This document shows, piece by piece, positions 11,257 to 22,530 of a stretch of DNA of 64,000 nucleotides; the first letter of the stretch is position 1, and each line of letters begins with the position of its first letter. The position numbers and the translations under genes are program-made. Origin of the DNA: Embiotoca jacksoni (Eukaryota; Chordata; Actinopteri; Embiotocidae); contig JAKOON010000016.1 of NCBI GenBank assembly GCA_022577435.1, positions 13,116,276 to 13,180,275 on the forward strand. The letters run 5' to 3'. The notes below the pieces were generated by a model. The model did no database searches and was not told the origin of the DNA. It saw nothing but the letters and a program-made list of their open reading frames with translations.

Positions 11257-11811
11257 GTAACCTCTTCCCAAGCCAATTTAACATCATCAGCCCGGGGAGG
11301 CCAACTTGTAGCAGCATAAATATGGTATTTTTGAGCCTGAGCCTCCCATACACGTATGTCAGTTTCTTTCTGCGTAAAGTTTGGCTGGCGGTGCCAGTCT
11401 GCTCCTTCTTCAGCCATTACAAAACTGACAATATGCTGTGCCACAGCAGTTTCAAAGGGAATGAGAGGGGCTGCTTTGATTGGCCCTGATTGCAGTTGGC
11501 TGTGACACACCTTCTAATTATCTATTCTTTCTACTTCACCATTTTGCTACTCTGCGCCACAGATGTGCTTGCAACACGAAATTACTAAAACAGGTCGGCA
11601 CACCGATATGTGCTCCCAGCAACCAGAACTTAGACCTGCGTTTGTGCTGTACCTAGGCTCCACTTTGTTACCTCTAACTATTAAGTTCACAAAACAAGTT
11701 ACATTTATGACTAAAAAAAGGAGTTTGTCTGAACCTTTGAGGAGCACATAAAGGTTGACATATTTCTCCATCATGTAACTTCACGGTGAATAGAGCTTTA
11801 AAAGTAGGACA

Positions 11812-12035
11812 GTAGGGGCAGCAATAGTTCAGATGGTAGAGCAGGTTGCCCACTAGTCATAAGTTTGGCGGTTAAATTCTTGGGTCTTTGGGCGTCCAAA
11901 GTGTCCTTGAGCAAAACAATGAACTGATGGCAGGAAAGCACCTGTATTGGCAGATAAACTGGTATTGGTGTATAAATAGGTGTCAAATTGTAAACTACAT
12001 TGAGACTGACTGTAAAGATGTGCTATATAAGGGGA
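11812..12035 (+). mobile_element. SINE-like element
   Basis: The stretch begins GGGGCAGCAATAGTTCAGAT with TGGTAGAGCAGGTTGCCCAC (A-box-like). It continues with a degenerate B box (GGCGGTTAAATTCTTGGG) and GTGTCCTTGAGCAAAACAAT, and ends near GTGCTATATAAGGG. This layout is that of a fish tRNA-derived SINE with a LINE-like tail. Confidence 0.6.
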
Positions 12036-12226
12036 GCCCAAAATGGTGGATAGAAAACCATTGCAGCAAAAACACGTATTAAGCTGCATAAGTCTGCATC
12101 ACCTTATGATAGATATCTAAACTCTTTGGATTTTGTTATGCCAACAAATAACATTCCCATCACTTTTGAGTAGGCTATAACTTACACAGCGAACTTACCA
12201 ATGAGAAACCAACCGATATTAATTAC

Positions 12227-12456
12227 CTTGTTGTCTGAGAGCCCAGTGACTTGGTCAACAAACTCCTCCTGAATCATGAAGGCGGCCAGGTTGGCAGTGT
12301 AGGAGGCCAAGAAGATGACAGCAAAGAAGGCCCACACCGACACTATGAACTTACTAGTCGTTCCTTTGGGGTTTTGAACTGGCACAGAGTTGTTGAAGAC
12401 CAGACCCCACAGCAGCCACACGGCCTTGCCCATGGTGAAGGAAGGACCATGGGGGT
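12227..12456 (-). CDS. grin2a: grin2a exon, M2 pore loop and M3 (WLLWGLVFNNSVPV ... SYTANLAAF)
   Basis: This 230-base exon encodes PHGPSFTMGKAVWLLWGLVF, then NNSVPVQNPKGTTSK, M3 (SVWAFFAVIFLASYTANLAAF) and the linker MIQEEFVDQVTGLSDNK. The paired Asn of the M2 loop (the N site, which sets Ca2+ permeability and Mg2+ block) and the invariant SYTANLAAF gating motif are both intact, so the channel should be functional. EEFVDQVTGLSD is the GluN2A form (GluN2B has EEYVDQVSGLSD). Acceptor CTCTCAG before ACCCCC; donor AACAAG|GTAATT, phase 0. It is one base-pair-perfect match in length to the mammalian exon as I recall it. Confidence 0.98.
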
Positions 12457-12663
12457 CTGAGAGAGACAACAGAGGAGGGAGATATAGAGAGAGGAAATGA
12501 AATAAGATACTGATGAAAAAGATGCAATAATATTAGCAGACGTTAGTTTTTTTCACCGTAACTAATCAGAAATATTTCAGAACCCACTTGCTGAAAAAGT
12601 AAACATTCATAAAGTAAAGCAGATGGCCTGTGCTGCATGTGTGCGGCTCATGTCTGTTCTCAC
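12457..12663 (-). other. grin2a: 207-base intron between M1 and M2 exons
   Basis: Donor GTGAGA, acceptor CTCTCTCAG. It is by far the shortest intron of the visible gene. The transcript side of the acceptor is TC-rich. No repeat is seen. Confidence 0.93.
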
Positions 12664-12789
12664 CTTTTCCCTGTGCCAGGTTCCTGTTAAAGCCAAGAGG
12701 ACTGATGTACTCAAACATGAAGACAGCCATTGCAGTCACCAGTAGGAGCATCACAAACATCATCACCCACACTGATGCGCTGAATGGCT
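12664..12789 (-). CDS. grin2a: grin2a exon, pre-M1 and M1
   Basis: This 126-base exon encodes (E)PFSASVWVMMFVMLLLVTAM then AVFMFEYISPLGFNRNLAQGK. It covers the pre-M1 cuff helix and the first membrane helix, then the extracellular-to-cytoplasmic loop ahead of M2. The first two bases (AG) complete a Glu codon begun in the exon at 13879-14032, and the last base opens the Asp codon completed in the next exon. NRNLAQGK followed by DPHGPSF is GluN2A-like (GluN2B has NRCLADGREPGGPSF). Acceptor CTTTCTCAG; donor AAAAG|GTGAGA. Confidence 0.97.
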
Positions 12790-13224
12790 CTGAGAAAGAG
12801 AGAGAAAATGAAGAGGACCGAGGTTAAGTATTAACACACGGTTCATTTTTTATATCTAACACATCACTTTTGCTGATACTTCTTCACTCTCTTTCAATGA
12901 TATATGGGATTAAATCAATCCCATATATGTATGCACACACGCACGCGCACACACACAAATGAAAGAAGTCCATGCATAGTAAACTGTCTAATTTAGGTTC
13001 AGAGCCCCTATGCACACACACACTTGCATAAACACAAGGCACACCTCCTGTTTGACTGTGTAAGGAGGGGTACAGTATAGGAAGCCCTGATGTCAGCAGT
13101 CCTGTCATCCCTCTGAGCTCACAACACTACTGCAGAGATTAAACTCTGCTCTAATGTATGGGAGAGCACTGCTGGCACAGGGCCTCGCACTGTGTGTATG
13201 TGCAAGTGAGAGGTGTGTGTGTGT

Positions 13225-13295
<71 letters not shown>

Positions 13296-13878
13296 CTGGC
13301 AAGGAGCTATTACGGGGTTTTCCTGCTAAGCCCTTATAATTGCCACTTTCGCAGCACTAACCGCATGCTGCATACATGTCAGAGTGTGCACCTGCATGTG
13401 TGTCTTTGTGGCTACGAATGCTGGCGTGTGCTTGTGTTTCTTTTATCAGTTTTGTGGTATAACTTGCAGGGGGTTTGCGAGTATGCCTGTGCGTGTAATA
13501 TATACTGTGTGCAGGAACTTGGCTGTTGATGCTGTCACTCGGCATCAAATGAACGTGACTGAGCAGCCAACACAGGGATCTCCATGGTCTCTCAGGTTAA
13601 AATCCTGTGGTTAAGTCCCTCTCAGGTAAGTGAGAGTCATTGTGGCAGAAAGCAGGAGCTGAGCTAAATCCCTCAGATGAAAGAGCAAGTATTGACAGCT
13701 GTGTAACACAACTGAATTATGTTGTCAGCTCTGTATCTCAGGGAACACACACACACACACGGACCCAAAACCAATACTGTTCTCCACTCACACAAACTGA
13801 AACAGCAAACAGGACAGAATATCTTCCTATTGTCTCCTGAGCGCGACAACACAGCAACAGTTACTTGGTGACAGTTAC
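12790..13878 (-). other. grin2a: 1.1-kb intron between S1 and M1 exons
   Basis: Donor GTAACTG, acceptor CTTTCTCAG. It holds a long interrupted GT tract (13213-13293), scattered short CA runs (about 12937-13025, 13748-13761), and nothing else recognised. Confidence 0.9.
13213..13293. repeat. (GT)n microsatellite with GC interruptions
   Basis: About 40 dinucleotide units with three GC interruptions (near 13228, 13234 and 13262). Confidence 0.95.
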
Positions 13879-14032
13879 CGAGGAAGGCTGACGGGGAGAC
13901 AGTTCCATTGCTACGGGAGACCATGACGCTGATCCCAGTTTCCACGAACGGGACGGAGAAATCGATGACCTCAGAACGCTCCTCATTGATCGTCAGAGAT
14001 CCGACGGCCATGACGGCTTTCTTATAGACCAC
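13879..14032 (-). CDS. grin2a: grin2a exon, S1 glutamate-contact segment (SLTINEERSE)
   Basis: This 154-base exon encodes VVYKKAVMAVGSLTINEERS, then EVIDFSVPFVETGISVMVSR and SNGTVSPSAFL(E). SLTINEER carries the Ser, Thr and Arg (Ser511, Thr513, Arg518 in mammalian numbering) that contact glutamate, and all are present. It is the end of S1, leading to the pre-M1 segment. It starts in phase 0 at the GTGGTC after AAAAAG and ends TTCCTCG|GTAACT. The acceptor is unusual in having five adenines directly before the terminal G (CCCAAAAAG), with the pyrimidine tract further upstream. Confidence 0.97.
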
Positions 14033-15247
14033 CTTTTTGGGAGGAGGGAAGAGACGAGAAGGAAGAGAATGGAGCATGGACAGAGAAAAAAAAGAAGAAA
14101 AGTTACGTTATATTAATTGATTTTTGTGGCAGTCATTGTTTTTTTTTTTTACATGTGAAAGGCATTCAAACAATCAATATAATCAAAATCAAACATTTTC
14201 AAATCCCAGTTCGCTTCTTAATTACTTGATACACCATGCATGCTTACAGGAAGTAAACTGGAACTGAACCCTACAGGTTAGAACTACAAGAGAATCAATG
14301 ATAATAAGATATTAGTATATGTAGTCTCAAATTATTATCTTTCACGATGAAACTGTAAAACACTAAAAACCGAAATATGTGCAAACATCTGCACAAGAAT
14401 ATCCATTTTGCTGACTGCAAAAAGTTTTTAATCTCAGACTGAATCTTAATTCATATTATCATCAATAGACAAGCGGGGAGTCCGTGCCTAATAAGATGAA
14501 TGCCAGATGAACTTCAACTCAGTGAATGAAGTCTGCCATAAAATAATACAGACAGCTATAAAGTTTACAGTCTTCAAACGAACTCTGGGACTGGTAAGCT
14601 GGTAATTAAAGATATGCAAAGGAGTTCTCTGCAGGAGTAGCTAAGATTTTGAGAGCATTTACATTTGGTGCCAAAAGCCTCGCAGCTGATAAAAAACTTT
14701 TTTTTTTTTTTTTTTTTTTTTTTCAGCCTGTGAACATTTTGCAAAGTCAACACCTAAGCTTCTTTTGGAACACATGGAATGTTCTGTGACAAAAACTTCT
14801 CTAATTTCCTCTTAGCTCGGCTTATATTCATTATTTCAAGATCGATCAATACAACTCATGCGTCCTGTTCTATATACTAACAGGCTGCAGTATGTATCCT
14901 CTTATTTTTCTGTCTTTATAGTTGGCATAAATGTATTGAAGAGTCAATGTATTTTTAAATGAAAAAAAAATAACAAAATAAACTAATTTTAAATTGCTGA
15001 CTTGTGATTTGTTTTGTAATTACAGTTATTTTAGATGAAAAGCTCTGCATTCATTTAGAAGTAGCGTTTTAACTGACGACCATCACCTACAGAATGCATC
15101 ATGGTCGGCCTGTGACATTTGGGTGCCATATCGACCTGCTGTCTGACTCGTGGGGGAGGTGGGGGTTGTCTTTATTAACTAATTGCTGGTTCAGAGTCAG
15201 CTGACTCATCACACACACTCACACATGCACCAACAGCGTCCTCTCAC
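14033..15247 (-). other. grin2a: 1.2-kb intron within S1
   Basis: Donor GTGAGAG, acceptor CCCAAAAAG. It contains a 26-base T run on the plus strand (14698-14723; A run in the transcript). Otherwise AT-rich with no recognised element. Confidence 0.9.
14698..14723. repeat. poly(T) run, 26 bases
   Basis: Uninterrupted T on the plus strand. It could be an old poly(A) tail of a minus-strand insertion, but no element body is recognised next to it. Confidence 0.9.
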
Positions 15248-15419
15248 CTCTCCCACCATCCCATTCCAGACATTGTTGATCTTCTTGCCATGCTTGCCAT
15301 TGGTTACCAGGTACAGGTCATAGGTGAACTTGACATACTTGGCGATCTTTTTCAGAATGTCGATGCAGAAACCTTTGCAGCACTTCTTGATATATGTCCC
15401 GCCAGCCTCTGTTGAGTTG
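15248..15419 (-). CDS. grin2a: grin2a exon, S1 segment (KKCCKGFCIDILKK ... NGKHGKK)
   Basis: This 172-base exon starts with C, completing GAC from the exon at 19304-19506. It encodes NSTEAGGTYIKKCCKGFCID, ILKKIAKYVKFTYDLYLVTN and GKHGKKINNVWNGMVGE. It is the core of S1, and its KKCC cysteines pair with the TCMRNSVPC cysteines of the preceding exon in this family. FTYDLYLVTNGKHGKK is nearly invariant in GluN2 subunits. NST is a possible N-glycosylation site. Acceptor TTTTTGCAG; donor GAGAG|GTGAGA in phase 0. Confidence 0.97.
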
Positions 15420-16724
15420 CTGCAAAAACACAAAAACACACATATCATTAGATGACAAATTTGAACAGCAACGGCTACGATCTTTGTCTTTGGTTTCGTG
15501 CAGACTTCAGGGTTGCCACTTTAGGAGGGACCAAAAAGCTGAAATTCCAAAACCTACAATGATTACAAAAACAGGCTGCTGTTGTACTGAGCAGACAAAA
15601 AAAATGCAACATCTCTGTAAAATTGGGCAGTAACATGCCCCTCTGTTGGTGCCAATATTGAATAAATTAAATACATGTCTAAATACCAGTTGCAAAAGCA
15701 AAGAATGGAAACTAAAATTTAAACATGCAAACAAAATTGCCTGATATTTCATGACTTGGCCCAAACAATGATCAAATTTCCTGACTCTCCCTGTCTAGAA
15801 AAGAGTTTTTAAAAATCCCCTAATATTCCCTGATATTCCCTGACCTGTGGGAACCCTGAGAGGTGCCCAAATTCTTTCCAATGAAGGGCCAAAAACTGAT
15901 CTGGATGGAGGACCACAGGACAAAAAAACATTTTTATGTTGTGTACAATTACATTAAAGTGCAGTATATTTTACACAAAACCAAGATTCTAAATTTAAAA
16001 TAACATTTCGGTGAAATGTTGGTAAATGTTCTCGTGTCATTGTGGTACAGCTTTGATCGCTCCTCTTGACTGGAAGTCAATGACGTGGAACACACTAACA
16101 GCAGATGAGCATCAACAGGAGACAGAGACAATACCATCATTCTTTGTAGATAAGACGTAGACCAATGTCATTCGATCGGGAAGCTTAACAGCACCATGCT
16201 GTACATCGCAGTAAACTATATATTATGTACTTTTTAGCTGCACTAAATGTACAGTTCTAGTCATTCTGGTTAGGATTTATAGCACTTACGAATAAGGAGA
16301 ATAAGCACAAGCTTGTTAAATGCCGTGGTGGACAAAAACAAAGAAGGTTTGGGACATACTTGGCCCGCAGGCCCCAAATTGGGCTGCTCTGATGTAGTGT
16401 GTGACAGAAAATGAAGGAAAGAGCAAAGAACACCTAATAGGCTCAGTACCAGCTGTTTGCATGATAAAGGACTGAACACGTAAATCCACTTTTATATCCC
16501 CCTTTCCAAACCTCGTATGAGTTAAAAACGAAGACAACACTGTTTGCTTCTCTTTCCATCCAACTTTTTCACCTTAAAGTTCAGGTCGTTTTATTCAAGA
16601 GTGACTGAAGACCTGAAAAATAGTCTCCTTCTCTCCTTCTGTCTTTCTGGAGAAGGAGCTTTTGACGTCACTGCATCTGCAAGCCTTGTACCATCTGTGT
16701 GTATGAATTTTATAGCAGGAGAGT

Positions 16725-16727
<3 letters not shown>

Positions 16728-16775
<48 letters not shown>
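16728..16775. repeat. (CA)n microsatellite
   Basis: About 24 CA units. Confidence 0.95.
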
Positions 16776-16779
<4 letters not shown>

Positions 16780-17655
16780 CGCATGTCAACTTTCAGCCAC
16801 CTGGGACTCTCATTTAACTTTTAGATGTGTGCTAATTAGAAGACGATAACCTCGTCCTTTAGTTTAACAACAACCTGGACACAAACTTGACAGAAAGTGG
16901 AAAAAAAATAAAATGAAAGCGCACGCATCCGGCTGTGACTCTGCAGTTACCTTCAGAGATGAAACTCTGTCACTTCAGAGTCACTCTGTGGTGCCGGAAA
17001 AAAAAACAGTTTTTACCCCAAGTGCAAACTCCTGTGTCCTCCCGAGTCGCCATCGATCTGTCAACCAAATGTCTCCCCAAGTGGAATTATTCTTTTCTGT
17101 CTCTGAACTGGAAAGGAATTCACCTTTTTTGGTCTGATAGTTTTGGACAAGAATAAAAAGATCTATTTGAAAAAGCCAGGCGCGGATATGTCAGTAGTTG
17201 TGAATGACTTTTCATGAAACTTGGAGCGATAAGCCCGGGTGATTTTCTACAGATACAACAAGAGATTATCGACAGCAGTGGCTGAACTAATTCTAAAAAT
17301 AAAGAAGGTAAATTGCATCTAAAAGCATCTGGAAACACACCATGTGACAACAACGTCAGACTAATTCATTCGCAGAGAAGCAATGTGGGAGTGGTCTCCT
17401 TTTTCTCACCTTAAATACGAGCTTTTGGAACAATATTTATAGTTTTGTCCAATACAATTCTACATTTCTGTTTATCTAGCTCATGTATTTTAATGTAGCA
17501 CAACAGAACACAGAGAAAACAGGGATGGACAAGAGGGCAGTAAGTGTGAGCTTTAACTGGAACAACATGCATTAGTCCAAATCACAACTTCTCTCCACAG
17601 AATAAAGGAAACATCAGTAGTGTTTAGTTGCATTAAACAAGTTCACACCACTGTA

Positions 17656-17678
17656 CTGTCTGTCTGTCTGTCTGTCTG
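17656..17678. repeat. (TCTG)n tetranucleotide run
   Basis: Five to six TCTG units. Confidence 0.9.
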
Positions 17679-17844
17679 CACTTATATAAAACATAATACA
17701 CTGTATATATATTTTTGTGATGTTGAAAAGATAATAAAAATGTTCCTGTAATGTACCTACAAAATAAAAATGCTGGTCAGAGGGCGGACGGCAATAACAG
17801 AAACAAGGACGACTAAGTCAAGTTTGTGTCAGGTTCAGCTGGCG

Positions 17845-17872
17845 TGGGGCGGGGGGGTGGGGGGTGGGGGGC
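17845..17872 (+). repeat. G-run cluster, quadruplex-forming motif
   Basis: Plus-strand G runs of four, seven, six and six separated by single bases (C, T, T). The pattern meets the usual quadruplex rule. It lies on the template strand of grin2a, so the transcript is C-rich here. Confidence 0.85.
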
Positions 17873-18464
17873 AGTCAGAGCAATCATATAGGCCAGAACT
17901 TTAGCTGCATTCATGAACACAGCGTACCCCTTTAGACAGGCCGTCGTACAGTTCAGGCAGCGAGAGCATGTGATATTACGGCGGGCTGTTTGTGAAGTTG
18001 CCAGGCCAACTTGATATAGAAACACTACAGGGCCCGAGGGGTCTCCAGAGAGGGCAGTGTGGGTCTGTGTGCGTTTGTGTGCGCTTCGTGTGAGTGTGGC
18101 TTGTTCTCGGGCCCGAGCCTGGATGAGTGAGTTTCTGGTTCTGCATGCATGGATACTCCTCCAACCCCGATCCAACCCTTCCACCACTTCTCCCTCTCTG
18201 CCTCTTTCACTCCCTCCATCTATCCCTCCTTCTCCAAATGGACGCCACGGATGCTTGAGTGGGAATCGCGCTGTGGGAGGGAGGAAACGCAGCCGAACGC
18301 ATTGGCCTGTGAGTGAGTGGACATGTGGCAACGGAGAATGTATATGAGCTTGTGAATGTGTGTTTGTGCTCCTCCTTGGAGATGCTTTATCCTCCGCCCT
18401 ACTTCACACTGAGTCTGGATGAAAATCGTTGTCAGCCCTGAGATGCTGTTACTGCTTAATCAGC

Positions 18465-18467
<3 letters not shown>

Positions 18468-18533
<66 letters not shown>
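18468..18533. repeat. (GT)n microsatellite
   Basis: About 33 GT units, in inverted complementary relation to the CA tract at 18691-18749. Confidence 0.96.
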
Positions 18534-18689
18534 TAGTTATATACATGTATGCAGACAAAGAGTGACAGTAAGACATGCCAATCTTACTCTGAGTGTGTCC
18601 ATGAATGTGTGTTACATTGGAAAGAAATATGATTAAATTATCTACAAAACCAATTACATGCTTTGATTCAGCAGCACTCAAGCCCCTCA

Positions 18690-18690
<1 letters not shown>

Positions 18691-18749
<59 letters not shown>
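18691..18749. repeat. (CA)n microsatellite
   Basis: About 29 CA units, about 157 bases after the GT tract it can pair with. Confidence 0.96.
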
Positions 18750-18756
<7 letters not shown>

Positions 18757-19303
18757 AGCATGTGTGTGTGTGTACTTCGGGAATATAATATAGCAAGAGG
18801 CTGGAGGTATATGGGCGTTAGAGAGAAAATTGGTAAGGAAAGAAGTAAATTGCTGAGTTCAGCAGTGTCTCCATTTTCACGGGGGAGGAGAGAAGCTGTT
18901 GGACAGATCACACGCTGCACCTCTTTCCATGCCCATGAGGGAAAGGACACAGAAAATAGATGATGACATTTTTATCACCTACTGATTATCACAGATAGAA
19001 AAGGAAAGTTGATTTTATGGAACGTTTACTCTCCTTTTTCATATGAGGGCTGATCGGAAGGTTTAGTGACTGCTCCTGTGGCATGCAAATGCTGTGCAGC
19101 ATCATGATGTGCATAAAGCAGAAAGAAGCTATAACCTTCATGGATAAGTATTCCAAGTTTTTGTCACTTGATCAACATCAGGCCCTGAGTTACATGTTTA
19201 CACGATTACAAGCAGAAACATCAGATATTTTGCAGTGACAGTAACAGTACTGTTGTAGCTATCTAACTACCAACTGCAGGAAATAGATAGACATCCGACT
19301 TAC

Positions 19304-19506
19304 TCTTTGATATGCTTCCTACAGGGCACCGAGTTCCTCATGCAGGTGCCGGTGAGTCTCTCCACGTCCTCCACGATGACAAAAGGCTTCTCCTCCAAAG
19401 TGACGATGGACAGGTGGTTGTCGTCGAGCTCGGCGTCACCGAAGGAGTTGAAACGCGGCCACACTGGGTATTTCAGTGTCAGGCTGCGGTTGTCCAGTTT
19501 CCCCAT
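19304..19506 (-). CDS. grin2a: grin2a exon, ATD-LBD linker and start of S1 (DDNHLSIVTLEE)
   Basis: This 203-base exon encodes MGKLDNRSLTLKYPVWPRFN, then SFGDAELDDNHLSIVTLEEK and PFVIVEDVERLTGTCMRNSV, ending PCRKHIK. It is the linker between the amino-terminal and ligand-binding domains and the beginning of S1. HLSIVTLEE.PFVIVE is the S1 opening of all GluN2 subunits, and DDNHLS is the A form. NRS is a possible N-glycosylation site. The exon starts in phase 0 after CGCCAG and ends GA|GTAAGT, with the Asp codon completed in the next exon. It is one codon shorter than the human exon as I recall it. Confidence 0.97.
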
Positions 19507-20620
19507 CTGGCGGGACGGAGGGGAGAATACAAAGGGTGAGATGATGGATAAGGTGCTGGGTACACTTAAATAGTACGGGAGATAGATTCCTTGAAATGTT
19601 TTACTATTAGTGAGCAGCTTGGGAGTCATGGATGCCTTAATAGGCTGGCTGTTCTTACGTTTAGACCCATGACTTCACATTTACCAGTGAGCTCATCTGT
19701 TAAAGGTGTAAAAATGATATTTCCCATTCAGTGATCATAACATGGCAAGACAAATTTCCAATTCCAATTTCCTAATTGCCGTATTCTGCTTCCTAATAAC
19801 ACAAGGCAGATACGACATGGATGGGATTAGAAATGAAGAAGTTTTTTGTGTGTGTGTGTGCGTTTGAAATATTATTCGATCTGTACTATTATTTAGCAGA
19901 AACACACAACCATCTTATACTGTATGTTGCTCATAATAAATGCTGGCATGACTGTAGGTACAGAATAAGAGATTAAAAGCATGGCGTACAGGGATGCATG
20001 ACTAAATGCACACAGAGATATTGCTATGAATGCAACCATACAGTATGAGAAAGAGAGGGGGATTGTGACAGTATGATAGCGCCACGATGTTGTTAATAAT
20101 TCAGAAAGTTTTTCCGAGCTGTGATGTCACAGAGTCCCCTATGGATGCTCTTTAACACCCCCCCCACACACACACACACACATCTGTCTTTAAATGTATA
20201 TATGTGAGCATGTGTGTGTGTGTGCGTGCATAAAGTGTTAATGCGTGTTTGTGTCAGACAGGAGAGGCAGAGAGAAGGGGGGAGAAACAGCAACAGGCAC
20301 CGGGGCTTTTGCTTGACTTTTAATTATTAATAATACAGGAGCCAGAAAATGGCAAAAGCTTGCTGCCGCTCTTTCCCTCCATTTCAGAAGTCTTTCTTTC
20401 CTTTCTTCTTCATCCTCTTCTTCTTCTTGTCCGCTACCTTCACATAGAGCTGCACTGTGGAGGGGAGGGGCTGATATTGCAGCACACATAAACACACAAT
20501 CAACTGCACATATATTCATGGACATAAATGTGAAAATTCAACAATGGGTTTATCAATCAGCAACAAATGGAAAAATTTTAAATTCAATTTATTTTACTTG
20601 TTTTATACATACGAGGAAAA

Positions 20621-20622
<2 letters not shown>

Positions 20623-20655
<33 letters not shown>
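20623..20655. repeat. poly(T) run, 33 bases
   Basis: Uninterrupted T on the plus strand; no recognised element body beside it. Confidence 0.9.
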
Positions 20656-21124
20656 CCTAAAGCAAACAGCAATGCTAATCTGTCACCTCTTTGACCCGGG
20701 CGTCAGGAGACGGTGGTTGTTACCCACACCAACGCACACCCCCACACACATGTTGTTGCCGAGCTTGCATGGTTGGCTAAGTCATTAACAAGCGGGCAGA
20801 GAGGAGGAAGTGAAATTAGCATTTTAATTGTTTTGCTTTGAGTGGTTTTCTATCCTCTGACAGGGATTAGAGTCTCTTCCCTGCTCTTAGTCGGCAACAC
20901 TGTCAACAGCTCACTCTGCTGTCGGCTACATGCCTCAAACTGCGCGCCTGTGTATGTCTGTGTGTGCAGGCATTTGTGTCGACCAGGGGGGAAGCAGGAC
21001 GATGCGCTGAGGTGGCATGTGTGCACTTTCTTGTGTGTCACCTTCACTCTCTAGGGATCGGCCGCATTTGTCTATCTGTCTTAGCCAAGCTGTTTTGCAT
21101 TTCACAAGCGAGTGAGTGCATGTA

Positions 21125-21126
<2 letters not shown>

Positions 21127-21188
<62 letters not shown>
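21127..21188. repeat. (GT)n microsatellite
   Basis: About 31 GT units. Confidence 0.96.
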
Positions 21189-21189
<1 letters not shown>

Positions 21190-21734
21190 ATCTATAAAAG
21201 GAGTGGGGATGGGAGGAAATGGGATTAGAAATGTCAAAATGATGGGGGATCCTTGCGTCGTTATTCAGATAAGACTTGTGTCTCAGAAACAAAGCGTTTG
21301 TGGGATTTGTAAGAAACTAAAACCTCAGTTTCCTGTATGTGTGTGTTTTCCTTCTTTTTTGTTGTTGCCTTTTTTACCCATTCACTCATGAATAGAAGCT
21401 TTTGAGAAGTGGCCTTAAGTTGGTTAGATGATTCAATAAACTCAGAAGAGATAAATGTTCCACTCAGAAGACGGTTGACAAAACGAGACAAGAGGAGGAA
21501 GGGAAGGAGGAGGAGGAGGAGGGAACGAAGAAGCTGACTTCAGCAACTCCTCCGATTTCCTGTCCTGCTGCTCTCCTCTTCCTCCCCGTCTCTCCTTCTC
21601 TCTCTAATTAAAGAAAGAGCGGTTATAAATTAATGCCCGGAGAGGAGGGAGGATTCTCTCTATCGACTGGTTGAGCGGCCCGGATGTAATACCAGATATT
21701 ACACGCATAAAGCAAACCATAGAAAGCATGTGCA

Positions 21735-21778
21735 CGTGTGCGTGTGCGTGTGTGCGTGTGTGTGTGTGTGTGTGTGTG
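21735..21778. repeat. (GT)n microsatellite with GC interruptions
   Basis: About 21 units, interrupted by GC near 21741, 21747 and 21755. Confidence 0.9.
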
Positions 21779-22110
21779 GTATGACAGCGAGGCTGGTGGG
21801 AGGTTACGATGATAGGGCCTGTGGGATTACTGCATTGTAACAAGCCGCGGTGGCAGTCCTATCACATCATCAGCCGGCAACAGATTTAGAGCCACTTAGT
21901 GATGAGATGACACTCTGACCCCGGAGAGCTGTTTCTCTGCATCTTTCCTGCAAATCCCTTGTTTTGTTTTGTCTCTTATCATCTCAAATATGCCCTCCTT
22001 CATCGTTCTTTCTATTTTCCTCTTCCATCTTTCTGTATTTTTTTAAAGGTCTTGATCTTTGTACTGTGTACGCCTCTCTCTTTCACTTTTTCTGTCATTC
22101 TGTGTTTGAC

Positions 22111-22111
<1 letters not shown>

Positions 22112-22183
<72 letters not shown>

Positions 22184-22188
22184 CACAC
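22112..22188. repeat. (CA)n with an internal CGCA block
   Basis: CA units flank a central (CGCA) block at about 22147-22171, a compound alternating purine-pyrimidine tract that favours Z-DNA. Confidence 0.95.
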
Positions 22189-22451
22189 TGCAGGGCTATA
22201 ATCAGCCAGAACATGCCTCGGTTGAAGTGAGAGAGAATGATCAAAGAATAGACAAAAACAAGGGTCAGGGCTCTTACACCAAGCACCTTCTTTGAGTTAT
22301 CGTTGTGGTAAGTTGCATTATGGGAGAATGAGTTCCTAATAGCGTGGAGAAACCCATTCAGTCATAAAACAGTATCTGTCAGTCCTGTCAGACAAAATTA
22401 TGTCGAGAAAATGGATTCTGCTTTCCCTCCCCTGCAGCCCACACTTGCTCT

Positions 22452-22453
<2 letters not shown>

Positions 22454-22520
<67 letters not shown>

Positions 22521-22530
22521 TGTGTGTGTT
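22454..22530. repeat. (GT)n microsatellite
   Basis: About 38 GT units with one TA interruption near 22513. Confidence 0.96.

Larger units (their letters stand above)
3926..12226 (-). other. grin2a: 8.3-kb intron between the M3 exon and the S2 exon
   Basis: Donor GTAATT (complement of 12221-12226), acceptor CCACAG (from 3926). Contents found: GT tracts at 4456-4490 and 4879-4919, a TTTG run near 4697, a LINE 3' end (5650-5882), a longer LINE fragment (5995-7335), SINE-like and dispersed repeats (8838-9135), a long inverted repeat (9205-9453), pyrimidine-rich sequence (about 9540-9970), a LINE 3' tail (11080-11256), and a SINE-like unit (11812-12035). I recognise nothing in 7340-8830 or 10020-11070, which are AT-rich. 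Confidence 0.85.
15420..19303 (-). other. grin2a: 3.9-kb intron at the start of S1
   Basis: Donor GTAAGTC (consensus), acceptor TTTTTGCAG. It holds a CA tract (16728-16775), a TCTG run (17656-17678), a strong G-run cluster (17845-17872), and an inverted GT/CA pair (18468-18533 and 18691-18749). I recognise nothing in 15500-16700 or 16850-17640. Confidence 0.88.

Noticed and set aside
12251..12460. 69-codon plus-strand open frame
   Set aside because: Antisense shadow of the M2-M3 exon.
17813..18331. 172-codon minus-strand open frame
   Set aside because: Proline/serine/threonine-rich translation of G-rich and simple sequence in an intron, with no recognised domain.
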